DNA of 48,435 nt from assembly GCA_019240755.1 (NCBI GenBank), contig JAFAXS010000002.1, positions 1-48,435 of the forward strand. Direction: 5' to 3'. The position numbers were made by a program, and so were the translations under genes. This document shows positions 18,053 to 26,660 of the stretch, piece after piece. The stretch is from Vulcanimicrobiota bacterium (lineage in GTDB: Bacteria; Vulcanimicrobiota; Vulcanimicrobiia; Vulcanimicrobiales; Vulcanimicrobiaceae). Position 1 is the stretch's first letter; each line of letters starts with the position of its first letter. The notes under the pieces are model-generated. The model made no database searches and was not told the origin of the DNA. It saw nothing but the letters and a program-made list of their open reading frames with translations.

Positions 18053-18109
18053 GCGGTTCGCTTCGACGGGGGGCACGCCAAATCGTACCGAACCAACTGA
18101 CAACCGACC

Positions 18110-18493
18110 ATGGCGCTGCGAATATTCACAGTTTGGGCGCTGCTGGCCGCTGCTCCCGTACGCAGCGTGGCCGCCGACTGCACCCAAGAGACGCTCACCG
18201 TGCAAAACACCCCGGTGACGATCGTCTATTGCGTCACGGGGCCGGCACGGCGCGACGGCACGACGGAAATCTTCGTGCCCTTTAGCGTGCGATACAGCGC
18301 CCGGGGCGCTTCCGCGCAACGTGCCGGTCAGTTGCACTTCCTTGCCGACGAGGGCGTCTCGCGCGTGCTCTCGACGATCGACTTGACGGCCGTGAACCTC
18401 GCGGGCACGCTGCACTTGACGCTGGCATACTCGCGCGGGCTCGTCCACGTCGAAGGGGCGCTCCTGACCCCCGGCGCCATCACGATCAAGTGA
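18110..18493 (+). CDS. Small secreted protein of unknown function
   Basis: A 127-residue protein with a signal peptide (MALRIFTVWALLAAAPVRSVAA). The mature part is beta-rich with two cysteines (in ADCTQE and IVYCVTG) that could form a disulfide. It is expressed divergently from moaD with 57 bases between starts. I do not recognise the family. The ATP-grasp gene follows 115 bases later with its own ribosome binding site, so it need not be co-transcribed. Confidence 0.6.
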   Translation: MALRIFTVWALLAAAPVRSVAADCTQETLTVQNTPVTIVYCVTGPARRDGTTEIFVPFSVRYSARGASAQRAGQLHFLADEGVSRVLSTIDLTAVNLAGTLHLTLAYSRGLVHVEGALLTPGAITIK

Positions 18494-18608
18494 GCCTGCA
18501 ACCTATTTAAGACGGCGCCCCTTTACTAAAGGCATATGCGGCGGCGGTACATCGCCTTTAACAGCTCCAAGATTCCCGACGGCTGTCGATAGAGGAGACT
18601 GTTTTCTT

Positions 18609-20042
18609 ATGCCTTGTACGGCAACTATTCCGAACCTCACGGCTCGCGAGCAAGCGCACCACCTATACGAAGCGATACCACCCGGACTCTTCCGGGTCAC
18701 CGACGAGAACGAGCGTATCGCCTGGCGCGTCAGCCCCGAGCCGTTCGCATTGTCCTCAGAACAGGCCCGCGAGGTCGAACGTTTGGGGACGGAGCTGCTG
18801 GCCTTCTATCGCGCGCTGAACAACCTGTACAACCGCAGCGTCCGCGGTACGGCGCCCGCATTCGTCGCCGAGTATCTCGATTGCGGAAAGCCGCAGCAGA
18901 TCGTGAAGCTGGCGCGTCAAAATCGTTTCAAGCAAGAGGTCCCGGGCGTCATTCGTCCGGATTTGATCTTGACCGATGACGGGTTCGTCGCGACCGAGCT
19001 CGACAGCATCCCGGGCGGAATGGGATTCGTCGGCGCAATGACTCACGCGTATTGCAGCCTCGGGATCGAGAGCTTCGGCGGTGACGACGGCATCCCGAAA
19101 GGCTTCGCCGCGATGCTCGCGCACGCGACGGGGGTCGAACGTCCGACGGTCGGAATCGTCGTGTCCGACGAGTCAGCCGACTACCGAAACGAGATGGACT
19201 GGCTCGCGGCCGAACTGCGGCGCTTGGATCTCGCGGATGCATGGCTGCGAAAGCCGCAGGAGCTCACGTTCACGGAAGACGGGCTCTTCATCCGCCACGA
19301 CGACGGGCGCGAGTCGCGGCTCGACGCAATCTATCGCAACTTCGAGCTATTCGATCTCTTCAACGTCCCGAAACAAGAGCTGATGCTCTACGCGGCGCGG
19401 CACAATCGCGTCAAAATGACTCCGCCGCCGAAGGCATCGCTCGAAGAGAAGCTGGCGTTTGCGCTGCTGCATCATCACGCACTGGCGCCCTTCTGGCGTT
19501 CGGAGCTGGGAGCGCAAACCTTCGACGGTCTCGTGCGGCTCTTTCCGAAGACGTGGGTCATCGATCCTCGAAGGATGCCACCCCAAGCCGTAATCGAAGA
19601 GCTCTACGCTTCCGGCTCACCGGTCAGCGACTTTCGCCAACTCGGATCGCTCCCGAAAAGCGAGCGCACGTACGTGATCAAACCATCGGGCTTCTCCGCG
19701 CTCGCATGGGGTTCGCGCGGAGTCAAGGTTGGCGACGACCTGACTCGCGAGGGGTGGCAAGGGGCCATCGACGCGGCGCTGGAGTCGTTCGAGCGCAATC
19801 CATGGGTACTGCAACGATTTCATAAGGGCAAGCGCGTGAGGCAGCGGTATCTGGACCGGGAGCGCGATGAGATCCGCGAGTACGACGGTCGAGTACGTCT
19901 GTGCCCCTACTATTTCGTCACCGGCGAGGAAAGCGTTGCGCTCGGTGGCGTGCTGGCGACGATCGCCCCGGCGGACAAGCGGCTAATTCATGGAATGACG
20001 GACGCGGTGATGACCTCATCCGTTCTGCGCGACTCGGGCTGA
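18609..20042 (+). CDS. ATP-grasp-like protein of unknown substrate
   Basis: A 477-residue protein whose C-terminal half looks like an ATP-grasp fold. A lysine-containing strand reads YVIKPSGFSALAWGSRGVKVG (about residues 355-375). Later come WVLQRFHKGKRV and a RVRLCPYYFVTG...GVLATIAPADKRLIHGM stretch with the acidic and polar residues expected of the metal/ATP site. The N-terminal half holds LILTDDGFVATELDSIPGGMGF near 120-140, the kind of E-D/S-PGG loop seen in carboxylate-amine ligase-like families. AGAGGAG lies 11 bases upstream of the ATG. The histidine phosphatase starts one base after its stop, so the two probably work together. The reaction is not identifiable from sequence. Confidence 0.6.
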   Translation: MPCTATIPNLTAREQAHHLYEAIPPGLFRVTDENERIAWRVSPEPFALSSEQAREVERLGTELLAFYRALNNLYNRSVRGTAPAFVAEYLDCGKPQQIVKLARQNRFKQEVPGVIRPDLILTDDGFVATELDSIPGGMGFVGAMTHAYCSLGIESFGGDDGIPKGFAAMLAHATGVERPTVGIVVSDESADYRNEMDWLAAELRRLDLADAWLRKPQELTFTEDGLFIRHDDGRESRLDAIYRNFELFDLFNVPKQELMLYAARHNRVKMTPPPKASLEEKLAFALLHHHALAPFWRSELGAQTFDGLVRLFPKTWVIDPRRMPPQAVIEELYASGSPVSDFRQLGSLPKSERTYVIKPSGFSALAWGSRGVKVGDDLTREGWQGAIDAALESFERNPWVLQRFHKGKRVRQRYLDRERDEIREYDGRVRLCPYYFVTGEESVALGGVLATIAPADKRLIHGMTDAVMTSSVLRDSG

Positions 20043-20043
20043 C

Positions 20044-20589
20044 TTGGGGCGCATCGTTCTCTGCCGCCACGGCGCGACCGAGAACAACGCGCTGGGACAG
20101 TTTCTCTCGTTTAGCGATCCGCCCCTGAGCCGAGCCGGTCGCATGCAGTGCGAGCGGCTGCGCGAGGACTTGCGGCGGTCCGCGTTTGCGCGGTGTTATG
20201 TGAGTCCGATGCGACGCTGCCTCCAGACGCGCGAGATCGCCGCACCCGACGTGCCCTTCACGATCGAGGACGCGTTGCGCGAAGTCAGCTTCGGCGACTG
20301 GGAGGGCAAGACGATGAACTGGCTCGAGTCCCACGTACCCGATCAGGTCGCGGATCGCCGCCGCGATCCGGTGACGTTTCGGCCGCCGGGCGGCGAGAGC
20401 TTCGAAGACGTGGCACGACGGCTCGAACCGCTACTTGACGCACTTCGCTCCAATCGCGCGGCTCTCGTCGTCGGCCATCGCGGAACGCTTAGCGTCCTGG
20501 AGCGGCTTCTCCGGGGGATGCCGTTGTCGTCGAAAGCCGTCGGCTCGCTGGAGCCGGCGGAGTTTCACGTCATCGAAACCCTGCGCTAA
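20044..20589 (+). CDS. Histidine phosphatase family protein
   Basis: A 181-residue phosphatase with the catalytic RHG motif at residues 8-10 (VLCRHGATENN), a second conserved Arg in SPMRRCLQTREIA near 58, and the late His in VGHRGTLSVLE. This is the minimal branch of the phosphoglycerate-mutase-like superfamily (cobC/SixA/gpmB type). The start is TTG one base after the ATP-grasp stop. Possible roles include removing a phosphate introduced or used by the adjacent ATP-grasp enzyme; the substrate is unknown. No cobalamin genes are nearby to support a CobC role. Confidence 0.85.
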   Translation: MGRIVLCRHGATENNALGQFLSFSDPPLSRAGRMQCERLREDLRRSAFARCYVSPMRRCLQTREIAAPDVPFTIEDALREVSFGDWEGKTMNWLESHVPDQVADRRRDPVTFRPPGGESFEDVARRLEPLLDALRSNRAALVVGHRGTLSVLERLLRGMPLSSKAVGSLEPAEFHVIETLR

Positions 20590-21239
20590 CGTTGCCTTCG
20601 TAACACGGCGTTTTGCGACGGCACGCCGATCTCATCGGGTACGAGCGTCGCGGGGTCGTACCAAATGGTCACCGCGATCGGATGCTCGACGGAGAGCAGC
20701 GCATCCGAGGCCGGGACGTCGGAGGGTCGCGAACTTGAAGGCGGCGTACCGACCCTCAGCGTTTGCGCCTGCGCCGTCGCCGGCGTGATCCAGGTCACGG
20801 TTGTCTCCTTCCAAGCAGCCAGCTGGGCCGGAAGCGCGAACAGACCGGCGAGCAGCCCCGGCTCCACGACGACGAAATGATTCGTGCCGGCCGCCAGCGT
20901 CAGATGCCGCGGTTGGCTCGTCATCGCTCCACTCGCCGTCGCTTCGTTCGCCGTCACGTCAATGCTGACGTTGGGCGACTGCATCGGCGTGTGGTACGTT
21001 CCGGTATAACGCAGCGGATCGAGATCCGGCCCGAGCACGAGCGACGCAGTCGCGGACACTTGCAATCCCATGACCGAAGCATTTGAGTTCTCGTCGATCT
21101 GCGCGTGCGAGGCATCCTGCGTCACATTGACTGACCAGGAGCCGATATTCTCGCCGCTCATCGTCGCCGTGTAGCGATAGACCCCTGCGCTCGGAAATGC
21201 CGCGCCGACTCCCGCGGCAAGCAATAATGCCGACAACAT
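20586..21239 (-). CDS. Secreted protein of unknown function
   Basis: A 217-residue protein with an N-terminal signal peptide (MLSALLLAAGVGAA). Its beta-rich body includes YRYTATMSGENIGSWSVNVTQ and LRYTGTYHTPMQ, loosely reminiscent of DUF3108-like periplasmic proteins. It is the last gene of the phoU-aminotransferase run, four bases after the aminotransferase. The 3' end overlaps the histidine phosphatase by four bases tail to tail. No function can be assigned. Confidence 0.6.
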   Translation of the reverse strand: MLSALLLAAGVGAAFPSAGVYRYTATMSGENIGSWSVNVTQDASHAQIDENSNASVMGLQVSATASLVLGPDLDPLRYTGTYHTPMQSPNVSIDVTANEATASGAMTSQPRHLTLAAGTNHFVVVEPGLLAGLFALPAQLAAWKETTVTWITPATAQAQTLRVGTPPSSSRPSDVPASDALLSVEHPIAVTIWYDPATLVPDEIGVPSQNAVLRRQR

Positions 21240-21243
21240 CGTT

Positions 21244-22389
21244 CTATGCCTTTACCGCGATCGGAGCCAATTCACGCAACGCGTCGAGCGCCGCGTCGAT
21301 CTCCGCCTCCGTATTGTAGCCGTGCGGCGAAACGCGAATGCCCGACGAGCGATAGGTCGTGATAATGCTTTGCCGTTCGAGCGAGCGACCGATCTCGATG
21401 CTGTCGCGCCCCGGCATTTCGAACGTCACGATCCCGGAGGACGCGAGTTGACCGCGAACCGTCACGAGCCTCGCACCGATGCGCTGCAACCCATCGCAAA
21501 GGCGATCGGTCAGACCGGCAATATGCGCGGCAATCTGCGCCGTACCGGCGCGCTCGAAGAGTTCGATCGCCGATACGATCGACAGGGTCCCGAGCAGGTT
21601 CGGCGTGCCGCCTTCGAATCGCATAGCGTCCTGCGCGTACGGTTGGTCGTAGTTATGGAAGTCCCACATGTCACGCATCGAGCGCCAGCCCGGCATGGCG
21701 AGCGCGAGACGTTCGCGCAATTCCCGCGCGACGAACAGGAACCCGATTCCGTGCAGTGCCAGCATCCACTTCGCGCCGCCCGCGTAGACCGCATCGAGAT
21801 TGCCGGCGCGCACGTCGAGCGGGAGCGCACCGAGACCCTGCATCGCGTCCACGCAGAGTAGCGCGCCGGAGCGATGTGCGACCTCAGCCAGCGCGGCGAG
21901 GTCGTGACGGTATCCGTCGGCATACGACACCCACGAGAGCGCCACGACCCGAGTACGCGGCGAAATTTCCGTGCGAAGCCGGTCCGGAGTCAGCCGGCCT
22001 TCGCGAATTCGCACGAAGCGCACCGCGACGCCGTGCCTGCGCAACGCGAGCCACGGGACCACGTTGGCGGGAAAGTCGTCGTCGGCTAGGAGCACCTCAT
22101 CGCCGGGTTTCCAATCCAGACCGAGCGCGATGACGTTTGCGCCGGCGCCGGTCGCCGGGATCATGGCAATCTCATCACCGTCGGCCCCGATGAACCGGCC
22201 GATGCGTTCGCGATACTCCGACATGCGCAGGTCGTAGGCAAACGTCGACAGCACCCCGGCGGCTCCCGAGCCGCGCGCGAACTTCTCAATGGCGGCAATC
22301 GACGAGTTTGGCAGGACGCCGGCCGACGCGTGATTCAGGTAGACGTAGTCGCGCGTGACGGCAAACTCCGTCCGCGGGATCGGGGTCAC
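21244..22389 (-). CDS. Class V aminotransferase (PLP-dependent, cysteine-desulfurase-like)
   Basis: A 381-residue fold-type I PLP enzyme. The internal-aldimine lysine is probably in AGGAKWMLALHGIGF (near residue 208), with the preceding DAMQGLGALPLD segment holding the PLP-binding Asp. It resembles the isopenicillin-N-epimerase and cysteine-desulfurase-like branch; it lacks an obvious desulfurase active-site cysteine loop, so a simple aminotransferase or racemase is possible. Its start overlaps the phoU stop (22386-22389). Confidence 0.8.
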   Translation of the reverse strand: MTPIPRTEFAVTRDYVYLNHASAGVLPNSSIAAIEKFARGSGAAGVLSTFAYDLRMSEYRERIGRFIGADGDEIAMIPATGAGANVIALGLDWKPGDEVLLADDDFPANVVPWLALRRHGVAVRFVRIREGRLTPDRLRTEISPRTRVVALSWVSYADGYRHDLAALAEVAHRSGALLCVDAMQGLGALPLDVRAGNLDAVYAGGAKWMLALHGIGFLFVARELRERLALAMPGWRSMRDMWDFHNYDQPYAQDAMRFEGGTPNLLGTLSIVSAIELFERAGTAQIAAHIAGLTDRLCDGLQRIGARLVTVRGQLASSGIVTFEMPGRDSIEIGRSLERQSIITTYRSSGIRVSPHGYNTEAEIDAALDALRELAPIAVKA

Positions 22390-23027
22390 TGTGCGCCGAT
22401 CATGTCCTTGGTGTGCCAGGCGATGTTGCCCGCTCGGTCGCCGACTCGTTCGAGCGAGGCCAGCACGAACAGGTAGCGCGTCCCCGGTCGCACGATCTCG
22501 GGATCGGAACGCATCTCCTCTTGCAGCAGCTTGATGCTGCGCTTGTAGAGCTTATCGACTTCATCGTCGCGATCGATAACGGTACTGGCTAACGCGGCGT
22601 CGCGCTCCGTATACGCGCGCATCGCGTCGAGCAGCAGCGAATGCGCCACCGCCGCGATGCGATCGATCTCGACGCGCTGGGGCCGCATCGGTTGATCCGA
22701 GAGCTTGATCGCGTTCTTGGAGATGTCGACGGCGTAATCGCCGACGCGTTCCAAGTCGGTCGCGATTTCGAGCATCGCAGCGATCTCGCGCAGCTCGCCG
22801 GCGACCGGCTGCTGGCGCCAGATCAGCTCGATGCAGTTTCCTTCGATGCGGTGCCGCAGATCGTCGATAACGTCGTCGCCCGCAACGACGCGGGCCCCTG
22901 CCGCGGCGTCGCGAGTGTTCAGGGCATCGACCGCTATGCGAATGGCATCACCGACGAGCGCACCAAGCCGAACGACGTCCAGGCGCGTCGCCTCGAGAGC
23001 TTCGTGATATGCAGTTCTGACCGCCAC
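22386..23027 (-). CDS. phoU: Phosphate transport system regulatory protein PhoU
   Basis: A 213-residue all-helical protein with two PhoU repeats, each carrying a metal-binding-like E/D-xxx-D pattern (MLEIATDLERVGDYAVDIS and FVLASLERVGDRAGNIA). PhoU modulates the PhoR sensor and Pst transporter under high phosphate. The usual pst genes are not in this window. The GTG start at 23027 has a purine-rich site just upstream and gives normal length; further extension would run into the divergent enoyl-CoA hydratase gene. Confidence 0.9.
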   Translation of the reverse strand: MAVRTAYHEALEATRLDVVRLGALVGDAIRIAVDALNTRDAAAGARVVAGDDVIDDLRHRIEGNCIELIWRQQPVAGELREIAAMLEIATDLERVGDYAVDISKNAIKLSDQPMRPQRVEIDRIAAVAHSLLLDAMRAYTERDAALASTVIDRDDEVDKLYKRSIKLLQEEMRSDPEIVRPGTRYLFVLASLERVGDRAGNIAWHTKDMIGAQ

Positions 23028-23091
23028 GGCTACTCTTTCCCCGCAACGGAACGAAGGAACCTGCCTCTTTATCAAACCATAAGGTTGCGTC

Positions 23092-23877
23092 ATGGTCTTT
23101 GAAGATATCGCGGTAGCCATCGAGGCGCCGATCGGCATCCTTACCTTTAATCGTCCGAACGTGCTCAACGCGTTACGCACGAACTTGCTCAAAGAAGTTT
23201 CGAGCGCGCTCGCTCAACTGGAGCGCGACGACGGCGTCCGCGTCGTCATCCTGACGGGGGCCGGCGAGAAAGCATTTGCCGCCGGCGCGGACATCGGCGA
23301 GCTGAATGCGCTGTCGTCCGCCGGAATGGGCGCGACTCAGTCGCGGAGCGGACAAGCCCTCACCCGACAAATTGAGCGGATGAGCAAGCCCGTAATCATG
23401 GCGGTCAACGGTTTTGCGCTCGGTGGTGGCTGCGAGATCGCCATGGCCGGCGACATCATCGTCGCGGCCGAGAACGCGAAGTTCGGTCAGCCGGAGGTCA
23501 ATCTCGGGCTGATTCCCGGCTACGGCGGAACGGCGCGCACGACGCGACGCGTGGGCAAGGGAATGGCGACCTACCTGTGTCTGACCGGCGAGATGATCGA
23601 CGCGGAACACGCGCAGCGCATCGGTCTCATCGAGCGAGTCGTGCCGGCAGCCGAGTTGATGGACGAAGCGAAGCGCATCGCTCGCACGATCGCCGCAAAG
23701 GCACCCCTCGCGATAGCCGCCTGCAAGCGAACGATCAACAATGGCGCGCATCTTCCGATCGACGACGCGTTGGAGCTGGAGGCGCTGGAGTTCGGAACGC
23801 TCGTGGACACCGAAGACATCAAAGAAGGTACCGGCGCCTTCCTCGAAAAGCGCAAGCCCGTCTGGAAAGGTAAGTAG
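23092..23877 (+). CDS. Enoyl-CoA hydratase/isomerase
   Basis: A crotonase-fold enzyme of 261 residues. The oxyanion-hole segments are KAFAAGADIGEL (about 62-73) and GFALGGGCEIAMAGDI (about 108-123). The catalytic-glutamate region is FGQPEVNLGLIPGYGGT (about 131-147). The closest common type is the short-chain enoyl-CoA hydratase of beta-oxidation (EchA8/Crt-like). With the nearby thiolase it suggests fatty acid or butyrate-type metabolism. Confidence 0.92.
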   Translation: MVFEDIAVAIEAPIGILTFNRPNVLNALRTNLLKEVSSALAQLERDDGVRVVILTGAGEKAFAAGADIGELNALSSAGMGATQSRSGQALTRQIERMSKPVIMAVNGFALGGGCEIAMAGDIIVAAENAKFGQPEVNLGLIPGYGGTARTTRRVGKGMATYLCLTGEMIDAEHAQRIGLIERVVPAAELMDEAKRIARTIAAKAPLAIAACKRTINNGAHLPIDDALELEALEFGTLVDTEDIKEGTGAFLEKRKPVWKGK

Positions 23878-23879
23878 AC

Positions 23880-24464
23880 TTAGAGTTTACTTTCGGCGTT
23901 GGTCATGGCGAGGCCGATGGCGGGATTCAGGCCCTCCCACCGCGCTCGCACGTCGCCGTGCCCGTCGATTACGACGACCGTGGGCAATCCGACGACGCTG
24001 AAGAGCGCTCGCGCGCTGCTCTCCGGATCGAGGGCGACGAAGCGCAGGTGCATTCGCCGCGCGTACTCTTCCACGACCGACCGCTTCTCCCCGACGTCAA
24101 CGGCAACCACGGCGGCGTGGGGATTGTGCGCCGCCCACGATTGGACCAGCGGCAGCTCGACTTTGCACGGCGCGCACCAACTGGCAAAGAAATCGAGAAA
24201 CACGGTGTGCCCGCGTTGATCCGCTAGCCGAAACGATTTCCCGTCGAGACGTTCGAACACGGCCGCGGGCGCCGGGACGCGGTGCGCCGCGATGAATGAG
24301 CGCGGGGCGACGAAAATCTTCCAAATCGCAAAAGCGACCACGAGGAGCGCGAGCGCGTCCCAAACTCTTGCGCCGATGGAAGGTGGTTTTGCCGGCTCGC
24401 TACTCTGCGCGGAAGACGGCTGCAATGCCTTGCCCGCCTCCAATGCACGCCGACGCGACCGCAT
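23880..24464 (-). CDS. TlpA-like membrane-anchored thioredoxin
   Basis: A 194-residue protein with one N-terminal membrane anchor (about residues 35-53) and a periplasmic thioredoxin fold. The redox site is WCAPC with Cys97 and Cys100, in FLDFFASWCAPCKVELP, the signature of TlpA/ResA-like disulfide reductases used in cytochrome maturation or oxidative stress. The first 22 codons overlap the thiolase gene's 3' end; a shorter start could be used, but no good ribosome binding site identifies it. It converges with the enoyl-CoA hydratase gene. Confidence 0.85.
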   Translation of the reverse strand: MRSRRRALEAGKALQPSSAQSSEPAKPPSIGARVWDALALLVVAFAIWKIFVAPRSFIAAHRVPAPAAVFERLDGKSFRLADQRGHTVFLDFFASWCAPCKVELPLVQSWAAHNPHAAVVAVDVGEKRSVVEEYARRMHLRFVALDPESSARALFSVVGLPTVVVIDGHGDVRARWEGLNPAIGLAMTNAESKL

Positions 24465-25617
24465 AGCCGCCGCCCTGCGCCTGCAGCTCGTGCAGCGCCG
24501 TCAACGCCAGGCGCGCGCCGGATGCGCCCAGCGGATGGCCCAACGCGATGGCGCCGCCATGCGGATTGAGCGGCACGCCGTCTGCGCGCCCGTTCGATGC
24601 ATTCATCTCGCGCAGGCACGCCAGCACTTGCGGCGCAAACGCCTCGTTGATCTCCAATACCTTGAGGTCGCGCAGTCCGAGGTTTGCGCGTGCGAGCGCC
24701 TTTGGAATTGAGAACGCCGGACCGATTCCCATGATCTGCGGTTCTACTCCCACCACGGCGCCGCTGATCAAGCGCCCCATCCACGACAAGCCATCCGCCT
24801 TCGCGCGCGCCGCCGTCGTAAGCACGACCGCCGCGGCGCCGTCCGTGATGCCGCTTGCGTTCCCCGGCGTAACGACGCCGTCGCGCACGAAGCGAGCGGG
24901 AAGCTTCCCGAGCTTCTCCATGTTCAGTCCCTGGCGCGGCCCTTCGTCCTTTTCGACTCGCACCGTCGTGCCGCGCGGCCCCGGGACGTCCACCGCAACG
25001 ATCTCCTCTGCAAAAAAACCATCGCCTTGGGACGCCAGTGCGCGTTCCTGACTTGTCAACGCGAACTCGTCGCACTCGGCGCGCGAGATGCCGTATTTCT
25101 TCGCGAGATTTTCGGCCGTGATCGCCATGGGCGTGTTACCGTAGGAGTCCGTCAGCGCGGTCCACAGCGAGTCTTCGAACGCGACGTTCTGGCCGAGATG
25201 AAAGCCCTTGCGCGCTCCGCGCACGACGTGCGGCGCTTGCGACATGTTCTCCGTGCCGCCGGCGAGCGCATAGGTCGCCGTGCCTAAGGCCAGCGATTCC
25301 GCCGCGGAAAGGATCGCCTGCAGGCCCGAGCCGCAGAGCCGATTGACGGTCAACGCCGGCGCTTCCATTGGAACTCCCGCCCGCAGCCCGACGTGGCGCG
25401 CGAGGTAAATGGCGTCGGGACTGCTTTGAATCACGTTACCGAACACGACTTCGTCAATTTTCTCCACCGGAACGCCGCTGCGGGCAATGGCGCCTTGCGC
25501 CGCCGCAACGGCGAGGTCGGTGGCGCTCAAGTCGGACAGGGTGCCGCCGAGATTTCCGAATGGCGTGCGCGCACCGTTGAGAATGACGATGTCGGTGTCT
25601 ACTGCCTGCGTGGTCAT
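24400..25617 (-). CDS. Acetyl-CoA acetyltransferase (thiolase)
   Basis: Condenses two acetyl-CoA to acetoacetyl-CoA or does the reverse cleavage in beta-oxidation. The nucleophile Cys95 is in NRLCGSGLQ. The C-terminal NPHGGAIALGHPLGASG and CIGGGQG segments hold the catalytic His and second Cys. At 405 residues it is full length. The ATG at 25617 is chosen because the protein then begins close to the first conserved strand (DIVILNGARTPFG). It runs divergently from the DUF2249-CRP regulator gene, which may control it. Confidence 0.93.
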   Translation of the reverse strand: MTTQAVDTDIVILNGARTPFGNLGGTLSDLSATDLAVAAAQGAIARSGVPVEKIDEVVFGNVIQSSPDAIYLARHVGLRAGVPMEAPALTVNRLCGSGLQAILSAAESLALGTATYALAGGTENMSQAPHVVRGARKGFHLGQNVAFEDSLWTALTDSYGNTPMAITAENLAKKYGISRAECDEFALTSQERALASQGDGFFAEEIVAVDVPGPRGTTVRVEKDEGPRQGLNMEKLGKLPARFVRDGVVTPGNASGITDGAAAVVLTTAARAKADGLSWMGRLISGAVVGVEPQIMGIGPAFSIPKALARANLGLRDLKVLEINEAFAPQVLACLREMNASNGRADGVPLNPHGGAIALGHPLGASGARLALTALHELQAQGGGYAVASACIGGGQGIAAVFRAE

Positions 25618-25657
25618 AGCCAGCGCGTATTCGCGTCGGTGCGCACTCGTCCCGGCA

Positions 25658-25676
25658 GGCACCGTCGCCGGGTGCC
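25658..25676. promoter_or_regulatory. Inverted repeat between thiolase and CRP-like regulator
   Basis: GGCACC and GGTGCC form a six-base inverted repeat with a seven-base spacer, 15 bases upstream of the regulator's ATG and about 40 upstream of the thiolase ATG. Its position suits an operator for the regulator itself. It is not the classical CRP/FNR half-site, and the arms are short. Confidence 0.3.
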
Positions 25677-25690
25677 CCTAAGACGGAATC

Positions 25691-26638
25691 ATGCCTATCA
25701 ACCGTCCCGCCGCGGTCACTTTTGATGCCCGCTCGCTGCTGCCTGCGACAAAGACGGCTCAAATTTTGGAAACCTTCGACAAGCTCGGCGTCGGAAGCGC
25801 GCTCGAGATCAACGAGGAGACCGATCCGCGCGCCCTACGCAACGAGATGGCCCAGCTTCGGCCCGGACGCTTCTCCTGGGACGCGCGTAATCTGGGCGGC
25901 AACCGCTGGACGGTTCGCCTCGAACGAATCGACGAAAATGCGGACGGCGAGACTTTTCTGTCGCACGTGGCGGCATTCACGTCCGCCAAGGGAAATACGC
26001 TCAAGGAGCTCGCATCGCAGATGAGCGAGCGCAGCTACAAGTCCGGCGAAACTATCTTTGACGAGGGCGAGGTTTGGCCGTATCTCGGCATCGTCAAGAG
26101 CGGCAAAGCGATCTACACGCTGCTTTCACCCGACGGCAAGACGCACACGATCGGCGAGCGGCTCACGCACGATACGCTCAACGAGAGCGGAACGTTCGAC
26201 GGCGGCGGCGCTACGACGCGAGCCGAAGCGCTCACCGACGCGACGATCGTTACAGTTCCGAGCGAGGCCGTCGTTCACGCCGCACGCAACGATGCCGAGC
26301 TCGCCTTAGGCTTCCTTGTCGCTTCCTCACAGGCGCGGCGGCGTTCGATCGACACGATCGCCGACTTGGCGTTCGCCCACGTGCTTCAGCGGGTCGCAAA
26401 GTTCTTGCTCGGCTACGCGCGAACGTCGGTCGGTATGGCGCGCGGCCTGCCCGGCGTCGAAAATTTATCCCAGGCGCAAATCGCCGCTGCGGCCGGCACG
26501 GTGCGCGACATGGCGGCGCGCGCGCTGTTGCGGCTGCGCAACGCTGGAGCGCTCGAGCTCGACCGCGGGCGCGTCAGAGCGATCGACCGCGCGAGACTGG
26601 AAGCGTTTGCACATAACGTGCAAGCGCCCCCGGTGTAA
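25691..26638 (+). CDS. CRP/FNR-family regulator with N-terminal DUF2249 domain
   Basis: A 315-residue fusion. Residues 8-82 match DUF2249: TFDARSLLPATK, then ALEINEETDPRALRNEMAQ and GRFSWDAR followed by WTVRLERI. Residues about 105-205 form a cyclic-nucleotide-binding-type beta barrel (SGETIFDEGEVWPYLGIVKSGKA). Residues about 215-300 form a helix-turn-helix with LSQAQIAAAAGTVRDMAARALLRLRNAG. No FNR-type cysteine cluster is visible, so the input is not a 4Fe-4S centre. DUF2249 often accompanies hemerythrins and nitrogen-oxide metabolism genes, hinting at a redox or oxygen signal. The gene is divergent from the thiolase gene. Confidence 0.82.
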   Translation: MPINRPAAVTFDARSLLPATKTAQILETFDKLGVGSALEINEETDPRALRNEMAQLRPGRFSWDARNLGGNRWTVRLERIDENADGETFLSHVAAFTSAKGNTLKELASQMSERSYKSGETIFDEGEVWPYLGIVKSGKAIYTLLSPDGKTHTIGERLTHDTLNESGTFDGGGATTRAEALTDATIVTVPSEAVVHAARNDAELALGFLVASSQARRRSIDTIADLAFAHVLQRVAKFLLGYARTSVGMARGLPGVENLSQAQIAAAAGTVRDMAARALLRLRNAGALELDRGRVRAIDRARLEAFAHNVQAPPV

Positions 26639-26660
26639 GTCCCGCGCTTTTTCGTAACGC

